Below, one piece after another: positions 16,316 through 24,878 of a DNA stretch of 39,998 nt. The notes beneath the pieces were generated by a model that was not told where the DNA came from, did no database searches, and saw only the letters and a list, made by a program, of their open reading frames with translations. Source of the DNA: Akkermansia muciniphila (GTDB taxonomy: Bacteria; Verrucomicrobiota; Verrucomicrobiia; Verrucomicrobiales; Verrucomicrobiaceae). Made by a program: the position numbers and the translations under genes. The stretch covers positions 1 through 39,998 of the forward strand of contig CAMCWM010000028.1 in the NCBI GenBank assembly GCA_945882215.1, read 5' to 3'. Numbering within the stretch: the stretch's first letter is position 1; each line of letters begins with the position of its first letter.

Positions 16316-16331
16316 GAAACAATCGGCCATA

Positions 16332-16835
16332 ATGCCTCAATTCATCCATCTCACCGACGAACGGCTACTGAAACGTTTGGAGCAGTCAGGCATTCGCACT
16401 ACGAAGTGGGGCGATAAAGTGCGTTGCGTATACGCCACTCCAGTTTTGAAGGATTTTCAAAAATCGCATCAATGGCTCCGCGAACTTAAAAACAAGGGCA
16501 TTCGCACGATCGGAGCAGTGCAGTTCAGGATTCCAGACAAGGAGGAGGTTTTGGTGGGGCGCTATAACGAAGAACCGCTCTCTGTCACCGCCGCACAGGC
16601 AGTGAAGGTTTTTATGGAGCATTCGACCGGATTAGGGCTTCAGATCCTCATTCTTCGTCGAATCGAAGCAAAAGAGGTGGTACGAACCTATATCCCCAAG
16701 CAGATTGTTGGTTGGCGTTACCACCCGGATGCCCATGGAAAGCCTCCGTTCTGCGGATGCGCCTATTGCCAGAGAGGGCTAATCAAGAATCGAAAGATTC
16801 GCGAAAAATATGAAGCGCAGGACCAATCGGACTGA
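16332..16835 (+). CDS. conserved hypothetical protein with C-terminal CxCxxC motif
   Basis: 167 residues from the ATG at 16332. The preceding gene ends at 16315. I recall related proteins in scattered bacteria sharing SHQWLREL, FRIPD, VGWRYHPDAHGKPPFCGC and CQRG, but none has a known function. Cys141, Cys143 and Cys146 (FCGCAYCQRG) could bind a metal, and a basic tail follows. The composition is lower in GC than the epimerase before it, which hints at transfer. Soluble, no signal peptide. Confidence 0.7.
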   Translation: MPQFIHLTDERLLKRLEQSGIRTTKWGDKVRCVYATPVLKDFQKSHQWLRELKNKGIRTIGAVQFRIPDKEEVLVGRYNEEPLSVTAAQAVKVFMEHSTGLGLQILILRRIEAKEVVRTYIPKQIVGWRYHPDAHGKPPFCGCAYCQRGLIKNRKIREKYEAQDQSD

Positions 16836-16871
16836 CCCAAGTGTTACAGCAAACTGTCATGGGCACCGCGC

Positions 16872-17798
16872 TCACTCCGCCGCCCCCGGCCGGAGCCAGT
16901 AGAGCACGCTCATCCTGACGGCGATGCCGTTTTCGACCTGCTGGTTGATGAGGCACTTCTCGTAGTTCATGCCGGTGTCGGTGATTTCGACGCCGCGGTT
17001 CACGGGGCCGGGATGCATGAGGTGGAGGCCGCGCTCGCGCAGGATTTCGACGCGCTCGTTGGTAAGGCCGTAGTTCTTGTGATACTCGGCGGCGCTGGGG
17101 AAGAAAGGCTCGTCGAGGCGCTCGCTCTGCACGCGGAGGAGGTAGATGACATCAGGCTTCCACTCGAAGGCGTCACGCCAGTTGCCAAACTGCGGGATTT
17201 CCTGCGGCACCTCACGCGGCATCATGGAACCGGGGGCGAGATAGGCTACCTGCATGCCGAGGCGGCGGAAGATGAGGCTGGTGCTGCGGGCGACGCGGGA
17301 GTGCTGGATGTCGCCTACGATGAGGGCGCGACAGCCGCGCAGGTCTTTGTGAATCTCGCGCAGCGTGAAGGCATCCAGCAGCGCCTGGGTGGGATGCGCG
17401 TGCCAGCCGTCGCCGGCGTTGATGACGCTGGCACGGGTGTTTCGGGCGATGAGGTTCGGCGTGCCGGACTGCTTGTGCCGCACGACGATGTAATCGACGC
17501 GCATGGCCTCCAGGGTCTCCACGGTGTCGAGAACGGACTCGCCTTTGACGACGCTGCTCGATTCGATGTCGAAGTGCGTCACGTCGGCGCTGAGACGGCT
17601 GGCGGCGACTTCAAAGCTGGAGCGTGTGCGGGTGGACGGCTCGTAAAACAGCGTGAGCATCGTCCGGCCCTTGAGTGTGGGAACTTTCTTCACGCTGCGT
17701 TTGAAGAGGTCTTTGAAGGGAACGGCGTTGTCGAGCACGAACGCGATTTCCTCATCCGTGAGCGAGGCGATGTCGAGGAGGTCTTTGCGCGGGGTCAT
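16872..17798 (-). CDS. pyrB: aspartate carbamoyltransferase catalytic subunit
   Basis: 308 residues, the normal length. It condenses carbamoyl phosphate with aspartate, the committed step of pyrimidine synthesis. The carbamoyl-phosphate loop FYEPSTRTRSSFE is at 51-63, the SSVVKGES lysine loop at 81-88 (K85), HPTQ at 135-138, VGDIQHSRVARS in the hinge and HPGPVNRGVE near 263-272. The gene starts within the stop of pyrR (ATGA overlap, 17795-17798), so the two are translationally coupled. No regulatory subunit (pyrI) is adjacent, as is usual for PyrR-linked enzymes. Confidence 0.97.
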   Translation of the reverse strand: MTPRKDLLDIASLTDEEIAFVLDNAVPFKDLFKRSVKKVPTLKGRTMLTLFYEPSTRTRSSFEVAASRLSADVTHFDIESSSVVKGESVLDTVETLEAMRVDYIVVRHKQSGTPNLIARNTRASVINAGDGWHAHPTQALLDAFTLREIHKDLRGCRALIVGDIQHSRVARSTSLIFRRLGMQVAYLAPGSMMPREVPQEIPQFGNWRDAFEWKPDVIYLLRVQSERLDEPFFPSAAEYHKNYGLTNERVEILRERGLHLMHPGPVNRGVEITDTGMNYEKCLINQQVENGIAVRMSVLYWLRPGAAE

Positions 17799-18346
17799 CT
17801 CGGTGAGGCTTGGGTTTGCACGGTGCAGGAGTCCTGGCCGTCCACTTCTTCAAAACGCACCGCCACACGCTCGCCGGGAGCCAGGGTGACTTTGAGCGCG
17901 GAAAAATCCGGCTGCACGGGGAATTCACGCCCGCAGCGGTCCACCAGCACGGCAAGCTGCACGCGTTTGGGGCGGCCAAAATTGAGCAGTTCCTCCAGCG
18001 CGGCGCGCACGCTGCGGCCGGTGAAGATCACTTCGTCACACAGCACGACGTTGAGGCCGTCGAGGTCGAAGGCGATGTCGGAGCCTTCGAGCTTGGGCAC
18101 CATCTGGAAGGTGTTCAGGTCATCGCGATATTGCGTGAGGTCGATGGTGCCGACGAAGACCTTCGTGCAGCCGAGTTTTTCGATCTCAGCGGCGATGCGC
18201 TTCGCCAGCGGCACGCCACGGGTGAAAATGCCGACGAGGGCGAGGCTTTCCGCGCCTTGGTTCGCCTCGCAGATGCTTTTTGCCAAAGCGGCCACTCCTT
18301 CAGCCATCTGGGCCTTGGTGAGGAGGGTGCGTTCGTTTTGCGGCAT
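17795..18346 (-). CDS. pyrR: PyrR bifunctional protein (pyrimidine regulator / uracil phosphoribosyltransferase)
   Basis: 183 residues. The PRPP-binding loop VVLCDEVIFTGRS is at 100-112 and the family block GRPKRVQLAVLVDRCGRE at 124-141. Known PyrR proteins bind UMP/UTP and a leader-RNA hairpin to attenuate pyr operons, and many have weak UPRTase activity. It is first in the operon with pyrB. The upstream gap to the divergent lipoprotein gene is 136 bp. A TTGACA (-35-like, read on the minus strand at 18387-18392) stands 17 bp from a weak ACTTTC, which would leave a very short leader with no room for an attenuator. Confidence 0.95.
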   Translation of the reverse strand: MPQNERTLLTKAQMAEGVAALAKSICEANQGAESLALVGIFTRGVPLAKRIAAEIEKLGCTKVFVGTIDLTQYRDDLNTFQMVPKLEGSDIAFDLDGLNVVLCDEVIFTGRSVRAALEELLNFGRPKRVQLAVLVDRCGREFPVQPDFSALKVTLAPGERVAVRFEEVDGQDSCTVQTQASPR

Positions 18347-18363
18347 GGTGGGAAGCGTGCGCG

Positions 18364-18392
18364 GAAAGTCCGGCGATTCGCGGTCTTGTCAA
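18364..18392 (-). promoter_or_regulatory. possible pyrR promoter
   Basis: On the minus strand TTGACA (18392-18387) is followed after 17 bp by ACTTTC (18369-18364), a good -35 but a poor -10. It ends 17 bp before the pyrR start. A promoter here would give an almost leaderless message. Confidence 0.3.
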
Positions 18393-18482
18393 ATCAGCCG
18401 ATGGCGGCGCCAGCGGAGAAGTTTCGTGTCCGTTTCCGCCTCCAGGGTTGCAAAGCTGGCGCGGCTTTGGTTTGATGCGCGC

Positions 18483-19136
18483 ATGAGAAATCTTTTGCGT
18501 GTGTTGTCGATGACGGCTGGCTGCGGTCTGCTGGCCAGTTGCGAGGTGTTTCGTGAGAACAAGGTTCTCATCACCTGCCATGTGCAGAGCAACGAGGTCG
18601 AGCATCCCGGCGAGATCATGCGGCTGCCCATCGACGGTCAGGAGATGATTTTCAAGAAGGTGCCGGAGTTCAGCCAGCGCAGCATCGCCGCGTTTCAGCC
18701 GTTTCCCGCCGATGAGGGCCAGGGCAACGGTTTGCTACTGCAGCTTGATGCGAAGGGCAAAAACTACCTGGAGGCCGCCTCCCGCCTGCACCAGGGCATG
18801 ATCATGCTGACCATGATCAACGCGGTGCCGGTGGACATGGTGCAACTCGACCAGCCGATCTCCGATGGCCGCTTCACCATCTGGCGCGGCGTTTCCGACG
18901 CGACCATCAAGGAGCTGGACAAGTTTTACCCGCGTCTGAACCGTCTGAAATCCTCCTCCCGGTGGATGGACATGCTGCCCTCCACGGACAAGGAGAAACT
19001 GAGTGCCCGCCGGGCCGCCAAAGAAGCGGAGGCCGCCGAGAAAGCCGCGCAACGTGATTTGGAACGTGGCATCGTCCGTCCGGTCCCCAAGACCCGCGAC
19101 ATCCCGCTCGAAGGCTTCAAAACGCCTGGAACCTGA
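18483..19136 (+). CDS. lipoprotein of unknown function
   Basis: 217 residues from the ATG at 18483. The N-terminus MRNLLRVLSMTAGCGLLASC has a lipobox (LLAS-C), so it should be lipid-anchored. The body is mixed alpha/beta with no recognised family; residues ~170-195 are a charged, Ala/Glu/Lys-rich helix that may be a coiled coil (SARRAAKEAEAAEKAAQRD). Its stop overlaps the start of the M23 peptidase gene by one base (TGATG), so the two are translationally coupled and may act together at the envelope. The reading frame runs much further upstream, but that part is antisense to pyrR and pyrB. Confidence 0.78.
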   Translation: MRNLLRVLSMTAGCGLLASCEVFRENKVLITCHVQSNEVEHPGEIMRLPIDGQEMIFKKVPEFSQRSIAAFQPFPADEGQGNGLLLQLDAKGKNYLEAASRLHQGMIMLTMINAVPVDMVQLDQPISDGRFTIWRGVSDATIKELDKFYPRLNRLKSSSRWMDMLPSTDKEKLSARRAAKEAEAAEKAAQRDLERGIVRPVPKTRDIPLEGFKTPGT

Positions 19137-20155
19137 TGAAGCGCCCCGCCCTGTCATTGCTCGCATTCTTGATGCTCGGCTGCATGGCGCAGGGGCAGAA
19201 CTTGCTGCTGCCCACGGACAACCGTGCGTTGTTTGACGAGCCGGCGCAGTTCTTCCAGTTCGTGGACCGTGACTTTGAGGGCGCGAAGAGCACGCCATGG
19301 GAGGGAGGGCAGTTTGGATTCGTGCGCGATCCACGGCGCCTCGGCAGCCGCATCGCCTATGCGCGGTTTCACGAGGGGCTCGACATCAAACCGCTCAAAC
19401 GAGACGCGCAGGGCAATCCGCAGGATGAGGTGCGCGCGATCGCCGACGGCATCGTGGCTTACTCGGCAGCGTCGGCCGGTCTGAGCAACTACGGCCGCTA
19501 CATTGTGGTGCGTCACGATTGGGGCGAGGGTTCGCTTTACTCGCTCTACGCGCATTTGCGTGAGTCACGCGTGGCAGCCGGTCAGAAGGTGAAGGCAGGC
19601 ACGACACTCGGGATTCTTGGTTACACCGGCAGCGGGATCGATCAGCGCCGTGCGCATGTGCATGTGGAGCTGAACCTCTTTCTTTCCAGCCGTTTCGAAG
19701 CCTGGCATGCGGCGAACTTTGCCACGCCGAATCATCACGGCGTGTTCAACGGTCTGAACCTCATCGGTCTCGATTTGCAGGCGCTTTACCTCGCGCAGCT
19801 GAAGAATCCGGGCATCACCGCCGCTGGAGCCGTGCGGGCGACAGAAAGCGGCTACCGCGTGGCGATTCCAGGCGATGCGACGATGGAGATCGTGAAACAT
19901 TATCCCTGGCTGCTCGATGGGCCGCGTCCTGCGGGCAAATCTGCGAGCTGGGAGGTCACATTCAGCCGCTGGGGGCTGCCATTGGCGGTCAAAGCCTCGA
20001 ACATGTCCGTGTCACAACCCGTGGTGACGTGGGTGAAGGACGCTGGCATTCCACACTACACGCACACCCGTGGCTGCGTGACCGGCAGCGGTGAGACGGG
20101 CAAGCTCACGACGGAAGGCCTGCGCTTTGTGAAGCTGGTGTGCGGCTGGTTTTGA
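19136..20155 (+). CDS. M23-family (LytM-like) peptidase, exported
   Basis: 339 residues with an N-terminal export signal (MKRPALSLLAFLMLGCMAQ); Cys16 might be lipidated. The M23 zinc site is complete: H79 and D83 in FHEGLDIKP, the HxH pair H174/H176 in RAHVHVEL, and H140 in LYAHLRES. These enzymes cut cross-links in peptidoglycan or activate amidases. The C-terminal ~130 residues (SWEVTFSRWGLPLAVKAS...GCVTGSGETGKLTTEGLRFVKLVCGWF) form an extra domain not recognised. Coupled to the lipoprotein gene before it. A palindromic repeat follows 3 bp after the stop. Confidence 0.9.
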   Translation: MKRPALSLLAFLMLGCMAQGQNLLLPTDNRALFDEPAQFFQFVDRDFEGAKSTPWEGGQFGFVRDPRRLGSRIAYARFHEGLDIKPLKRDAQGNPQDEVRAIADGIVAYSAASAGLSNYGRYIVVRHDWGEGSLYSLYAHLRESRVAAGQKVKAGTTLGILGYTGSGIDQRRAHVHVELNLFLSSRFEAWHAANFATPNHHGVFNGLNLIGLDLQALYLAQLKNPGITAAGAVRATESGYRVAIPGDATMEIVKHYPWLLDGPRPAGKSASWEVTFSRWGLPLAVKASNMSVSQPVVTWVKDAGIPHYTHTRGCVTGSGETGKLTTEGLRFVKLVCGWF

Positions 20156-20157
20156 TC

Positions 20158-20216
20158 GTTCGTGGTTAGGGCTTCAGCCCGTCATTCCCAATCGGGCTAA
20201 AGCCCGAACTACGAAC
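20158..20216. repeat. REP-like palindrome, also between convergent genes
   Basis: The outer arms GTTCGT (20158-20163) and ACGAAC (20211-20216) enclose two hairpins, GGGCTTCAGCCC (20169-20180) and CGGGCTAAAGCCCG (20193-20206). The minus-strand reading GTAGTTCGGGCTTTAGCC matches the element at 36471 with compensating stem changes. It fills the gap between two convergent genes and could terminate both. Confidence 0.85.
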
Positions 20217-21422
20217 TCATGGCTTCGTCTCCGGAACATAGAACCGACCCATGTGCTCCAGGATCTTCGCGCGCAGCTCGTCGCCATCGATCTCGCCGTT
20301 GTGGCGGAAGATGACCTCGCCACCGGGAGCGACGACGAGCGTGTGCGGAATCGGGCCGGGCCATTCGGGATCGAGCGCCTGAATCAGCGCCTCGCTGCTG
20401 GCCTCGTTGAAAAGGTAGGCGTTGCCTTTGCGGCCTTCGGCCTTGAGCGAGGGTTTCAATTTGTCCGGGACGATGGCGTTGTGCTTTTCGAGGAAGGTTT
20501 TCACCGCAGGCAGCTCCTTCGGATCATCCATGCTGATGCTGATGAACTCAAAGTCGCGCAGGCCGAACTTGCGCGAGGTGGCGACGAGTTCGGGAAACTC
20601 CTTCACGCAGGGCCCGCACCACGTCGCCCACACATTGAAGAGGCGGACTTTCTTCGTGTCGTTCTTGCGCAGCGCCGTGACGCCCTTCGCGTCGATCCAT
20701 TCGACCTCCACCTCGCCCTTCTCCCACTTTTCGTTGTCAGCGGCGAGCTGACCACGTTTGTCGATCCACTTGGTGGAGCAGCCATGAGGTTTCGTGACCT
20801 CGACAGGCACCGGTTTGCCGTCCAGGAGTGCTTCAATGGCATTGCGTGCATCAGGAGAAGTCACCGTGGCCTCACCCGCGTAGCGCGAGTCATCCAGCCA
20901 GCCCTGGTAACGAAGTTTGCGCTCCTTGTCGAAGATCATGACGTGCGGAGTGGCGAGGCAGCCGTAGGCGAGCGCCGTCTTCTGCGTGTCGCCGTCGTAG
21001 AGGTAGGGGAAGTTGAAGTCCTGCTCCTTCGCGTGGCGCTTCATCTCGGGAAAGCTGTCGTTGTACTTCGAGTAGCCGAGTTCGTCGGGCCGCAGGGCGG
21101 CCGGATCGTTCGGATTGATCGCCACGAGCTTCAATCCCTTGCCCCTGTAGTCCTTCACCAGCTTCTTGATGCGCCCTTCGACCGCCTGCGAGGTGGGGCA
21201 GTGGTTGCTGAGGAAGGCAATCATGAGCAGATCGGCGTCTGCGTAGTCCTTGAGCGTGTGTTTTTCCTCGTCGATGCCGATCAGTTCGAAATCCGGCGCC
21301 ACATCGCCGATCTTGGGCTCATGAAAACCCTCGGGCATGCCTGACTTCTTTGCCTTCGGCGTTTCGGCATTCGCGAGGGCCGGAAGCAGAGCCACCAGCA
21401 GGGAAACAGCGAGCTTGTTCAT
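20217..21422 (-). CDS. two-domain thioredoxin-fold protein (peroxiredoxin-like + TlpA-like)
   Basis: 401 residues from the ATG at 21422, which starts a signal peptide (MNKLAVSLLVALLPALANA). Domain 1 (~38-200) is AhpC/TSA-like with SNHCPTSQ (C75) in place of a CxxC, and ALAYGCLATPHVMIFD. Domain 2 (~245-395) is TlpA/ResA-like with the redox pair WCGPC (268-272) and a cis-Pro strand GPIPHTLVVAPGGEVI. So a periplasmic thiol-disulfide protein with two stacked modules is likely; a role in cytochrome maturation or peroxide defence is possible. It sits 8 bp downstream of the DUF2007 gene. Confidence 0.88.
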   Translation of the reverse strand: MNKLAVSLLVALLPALANAETPKAKKSGMPEGFHEPKIGDVAPDFELIGIDEEKHTLKDYADADLLMIAFLSNHCPTSQAVEGRIKKLVKDYRGKGLKLVAINPNDPAALRPDELGYSKYNDSFPEMKRHAKEQDFNFPYLYDGDTQKTALAYGCLATPHVMIFDKERKLRYQGWLDDSRYAGEATVTSPDARNAIEALLDGKPVPVEVTKPHGCSTKWIDKRGQLAADNEKWEKGEVEVEWIDAKGVTALRKNDTKKVRLFNVWATWCGPCVKEFPELVATSRKFGLRDFEFISISMDDPKELPAVKTFLEKHNAIVPDKLKPSLKAEGRKGNAYLFNEASSEALIQALDPEWPGPIPHTLVVAPGGEVIFRHNGEIDGDELRAKILEHMGRFYVPETKP

Positions 21423-21430
21423 GGTTGTGA

Positions 21431-21742
21431 TCATTCGGGTTTGGCAGCCTGGCAGCTCCAGCACAGGTCAAACGAGGCTGGATTGGATTCTTTGCACGCG
21501 GCGCAGAGCCATTCTTCGGACGAGGAGGGCGGGGGAGAATGGTACGATCGGAGCAGGGCGCTTGCCCGTTCATAATCGGCATCGTTCAGCAGACATAGGG
21601 TCGGCTGAAGCGGCATGATGAAGATGTTGGCGAGTTGCGCGGTCGTTTCATTGCGAATGAAACAGGGGATCTCGGCTTCATCGAGGATCGACTTGTAATA
21701 GCCAAGCCGGGTGGAATCCAAACTGGTCAACAGGTCGCGCAT
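21431..21742 (-). CDS. DUF2007-like protein with C-terminal RanBP2-type zinc finger
   Basis: 103 residues. Residues 1-65 resemble the DUF2007 'putative signal-transducing' domain (SILDEAEIPCFIRNE...LCLLNDADYERASALLRSY). After a Pro/Ser linker (69-76) comes a zinc ribbon C80-x2-C83-x10-C94-x2-C97 with EEWLCAAC and CWSC, like the RanBP2 type. The zinc finger probably mediates binding to another protein or RNA. It begins 12 bp after the cupin gene and is followed by the thioredoxin-like gene, suggesting one operon. Function unknown. Confidence 0.78.
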   Translation of the reverse strand: MRDLLTSLDSTRLGYYKSILDEAEIPCFIRNETTAQLANIFIMPLQPTLCLLNDADYERASALLRSYHSPPPSSSEEWLCAACKESNPASFDLCWSCQAAKPE

Positions 21743-21754
21743 ACACGTCGGCGC

Positions 21755-22102
21755 TCAAACTTCAAACTCATCCGCCGGATCAAACGGCGGCATCGGCACG
21801 TTGATGATCTTCAGTTTCCCAACGGCGCGATGCACGCAGCCGGGCCGGATCATGACCGTGGTCATCGGCTTGAGCGGAATGATCTGCCCGTCCGCCTCCA
21901 GATGGCCCTCGCCTTCGAGGACGATGTAGATCTCCGTCATCTTCTGGTGGTAGTGCGCCTTGGAGTCCGCGTGGATGTCCGTCAGATGCACGGTGGCGAG
22001 GGTGTTCCAGTCTTCCTTGAACGCCCGCCGTGCCTGACCGCAGGGGCAGGGTGTCGGCGGAATTTCATCAAGCTGGGCGACGGCGAAACGAGGGGAAGAC
22101 AT
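21755..22102 (-). CDS. cupin-domain protein
   Basis: 115 residues, a single cupin barrel. Motif 1 contains AHYHQKMTEIYIVLEGEG (His, His and Glu metal ligands) and motif 2 PGCVHRAVG, with the last His. The pattern fits small mannose-6-phosphate-isomerase-like cupins, whose substrate is usually unknown. Several Cys near the N-terminus (CPCGQARRAF) form a small CxC motif. It begins 17 bp from the toxin gene on the same strand and precedes the DUF2007 gene by 12 bp. Confidence 0.85.
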   Translation of the reverse strand: MSSPRFAVAQLDEIPPTPCPCGQARRAFKEDWNTLATVHLTDIHADSKAHYHQKMTEIYIVLEGEGHLEADGQIIPLKPMTTVMIRPGCVHRAVGKLKIINVPMPPFDPADEFEV

Positions 22103-22119
22103 GATTGAATGACGAATGG

Positions 22120-22455
22120 TTACTGGCGGCGGTGCTCTTTGGCAAAGGTGGCCGCGTCCCGGGCGGCGTGCATGACATAGAGGATGCGAACGCCCGTGTT
22201 GTCTGGGAGAGGGCGGTAATAGATGAGGTAGTTCGGGTATTCGGTGACGACGAACATGCGGATGCCTCGGAGGGTGCGGCGTAGCGGATGGAACTCTGTG
22301 CCCATTTGAGGCTTGCAGGCGAGAAGCTCGAACATGCTGGTGATGGCACGCTCCACCGCCACGGCTGCCGCTGGATTGTCCATGGCGATGTAAGCCGATA
22401 ACTCGATCAAATCGTTATCGACCTCTGGATGAACCTGCAGCTGCGCCTCACGCAT
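22120..22455 (-). CDS. ParE/RelE-like toxin
   Basis: 111 residues from the ATG at 22455. The pattern VHPEVDNDLIELSAYIAMDNPAAAVAVERAI, then RRTLRGIRMFVVTEYPNYLIYYRP and VRILYVMHAARD, is typical of ParE-family toxins. The ATG overlaps the end of the antitoxin gene by 8 bp. The frame extends to 22473, but the internal ATG gives the usual N-terminus. Second toxin-antitoxin module of the window. Confidence 0.85.
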   Translation of the reverse strand: MREAQLQVHPEVDNDLIELSAYIAMDNPAAAVAVERAITSMFELLACKPQMGTEFHPLRRTLRGIRMFVVTEYPNYLIYYRPLPDNTGVRILYVMHAARDAATFAKEHRRQ

Positions 22456-22723
22456 GACGAAGCTGCTGGACACGTTTCATCACCTTGGCGCGGATCTCTT
22501 CGCGATAGGCATTCATATCCGTGATGGTGATGAACGGCCCCTTGTCGCGCTCCTCCAGGATGTCCTCGAGCTGCTGTTGTGCCGGGTCCGCCTCTTGCTC
22601 GTCTTCTAAAGACACGGCGACAAAGGAAGCGAGGTAGCTTTCGGGCGACTCGTTTTTTTCCATGGCCTTGCGGTTGAGGAGCGGCACCAGCGTTTCAGGA
22701 AGATGGATCGTGAACTCAGGCAT
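22448..22723 (-). CDS. antitoxin, ParD/RHH-like
   Basis: 91 residues. MPEFTIHLPETLVPLLNRKAMEK starts with a beta-strand-helix of ribbon-helix-helix type (strand then LPETLVPLLNRKA). The C-terminal half is charged and probably disordered until bound to toxin (EDILEERDKGPFITITDMNAYREEIRAKV). It lies directly ahead of the ParE-like gene with an 8-bp overlap and should repress its own operon. Confidence 0.82.
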   Translation of the reverse strand: MPEFTIHLPETLVPLLNRKAMEKNESPESYLASFVAVSLEDEQEADPAQQQLEDILEERDKGPFITITDMNAYREEIRAKVMKRVQQLRHA

Positions 22724-22765
22724 GGTGGGAGATTAACATGCCGCAGGAATGGCGGCACGGCTTTT

Positions 22766-24052
<1,287 letters not shown>

Positions 24053-24155
24053 GGCTGGGATGGAAAGGGATACGCGGGAGTGTTTTCACGTCGAACAAAA
24101 GGTTGCCGGGAAGCGTCGGAGTCGCGTATCCTCACTCCGAACCGCCCCCCAGCCT

Positions 24156-24878
24156 ATGAAAGCGATCCGTCTGATTTTTTTCGCCCTGCTCGTCACTCAG
24201 GCGATCCAGGCACAGGTTGTCACTTCGTCCCCTCGCAACAAGCCCACCTCATTGAACCTGGAGCCGGGGACTTTCTCCGTGGAGGGCATGACGCCCAAAC
24301 CCATCGTGCTCAAAGTGCAGCTTGAGGCGCCAATGTATCCCACCAGCAAGTTTCAGGGGGCGCTCGGTTCCTTTGCGCCAGGAACGCTCGTCACGCTGAT
24401 AGCCATGTCGGACACGGCCTACCGTGTACGTGGTCGGGCCCGTCATGGCGATGTCGCAGGATGGATCCGTCAGGCCGAGGTGCTGTCCACCGATCCGAAT
24501 CTGGCCACGAACCTCAAAAAACTCTACGAGCGCACCAAGAAGGTCGAGGAGCTGATTCAAAACCGCCAGGTCGCCCTCGGCATGACCAGTCAGGAGGTGC
24601 AGGCATCTCTGGGCAAACCCTCCCGCACCAGCGCCAAAATCAACGCCGCAGGCAAGGAGGAGAAACTGGAGTTCAGCATCTATGAAAGAGTGCCGCAGAC
24701 CACCACCGGACGCGATGCTTTCGGCCAGCTCGTGCAGACCGTCGTTTATGTGAAGGTCGAGGTCGGCACGCTCGGCGTCAGTTTTAAAGATGGCGTCGTC
24801 TCCGAGATCGAGGAGACGAAGGGCAATCCGCTCGGCGGTGGTGGTGTGCAGATCATTCCGCCTCCTTTCGTTTTCTGA
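24156..24878 (+). CDS. secreted protein with SH3-like and BamE-like segments
   Basis: 240 residues from the ATG at 24156, with a signal peptide (MKAIRLIFFALLVTQAIQAQ). Residues ~65-105 (FAPGTLVTLIAMSDTAYRVRGRARHGDVAGWIR) look like an SH3-type domain. Residues ~140-175 carry VALGMTSQEVQASLGKPSR, the GMTxxEVxxxLGxP motif of SmpA/BamE-like domains, and the C-terminus (KVEVGTLGVSFKDGVVSEIEE) continues it. Likely periplasmic or envelope-associated. The frame is open 81 codons further upstream, but that part is antisense to hemL. It converges with gluQ, stop to stop with no gap. Confidence 0.75.
   Translation: MKAIRLIFFALLVTQAIQAQVVTSSPRNKPTSLNLEPGTFSVEGMTPKPIVLKVQLEAPMYPTSKFQGALGSFAPGTLVTLIAMSDTAYRVRGRARHGDVAGWIRQAEVLSTDPNLATNLKKLYERTKKVEELIQNRQVALGMTSQEVQASLGKPSRTSAKINAAGKEEKLEFSIYERVPQTTTGRDAFGQLVQTVVYVKVEVGTLGVSFKDGVVSEIEETKGNPLGGGGVQIIPPPFVF

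Noticed and set aside
17013..18482. Long plus-strand frame upstream of the lipoprotein start
   Set aside because: This part is antisense to pyrR and pyrB; only the part from the ATG at 18483 with a lipobox is protein-like.
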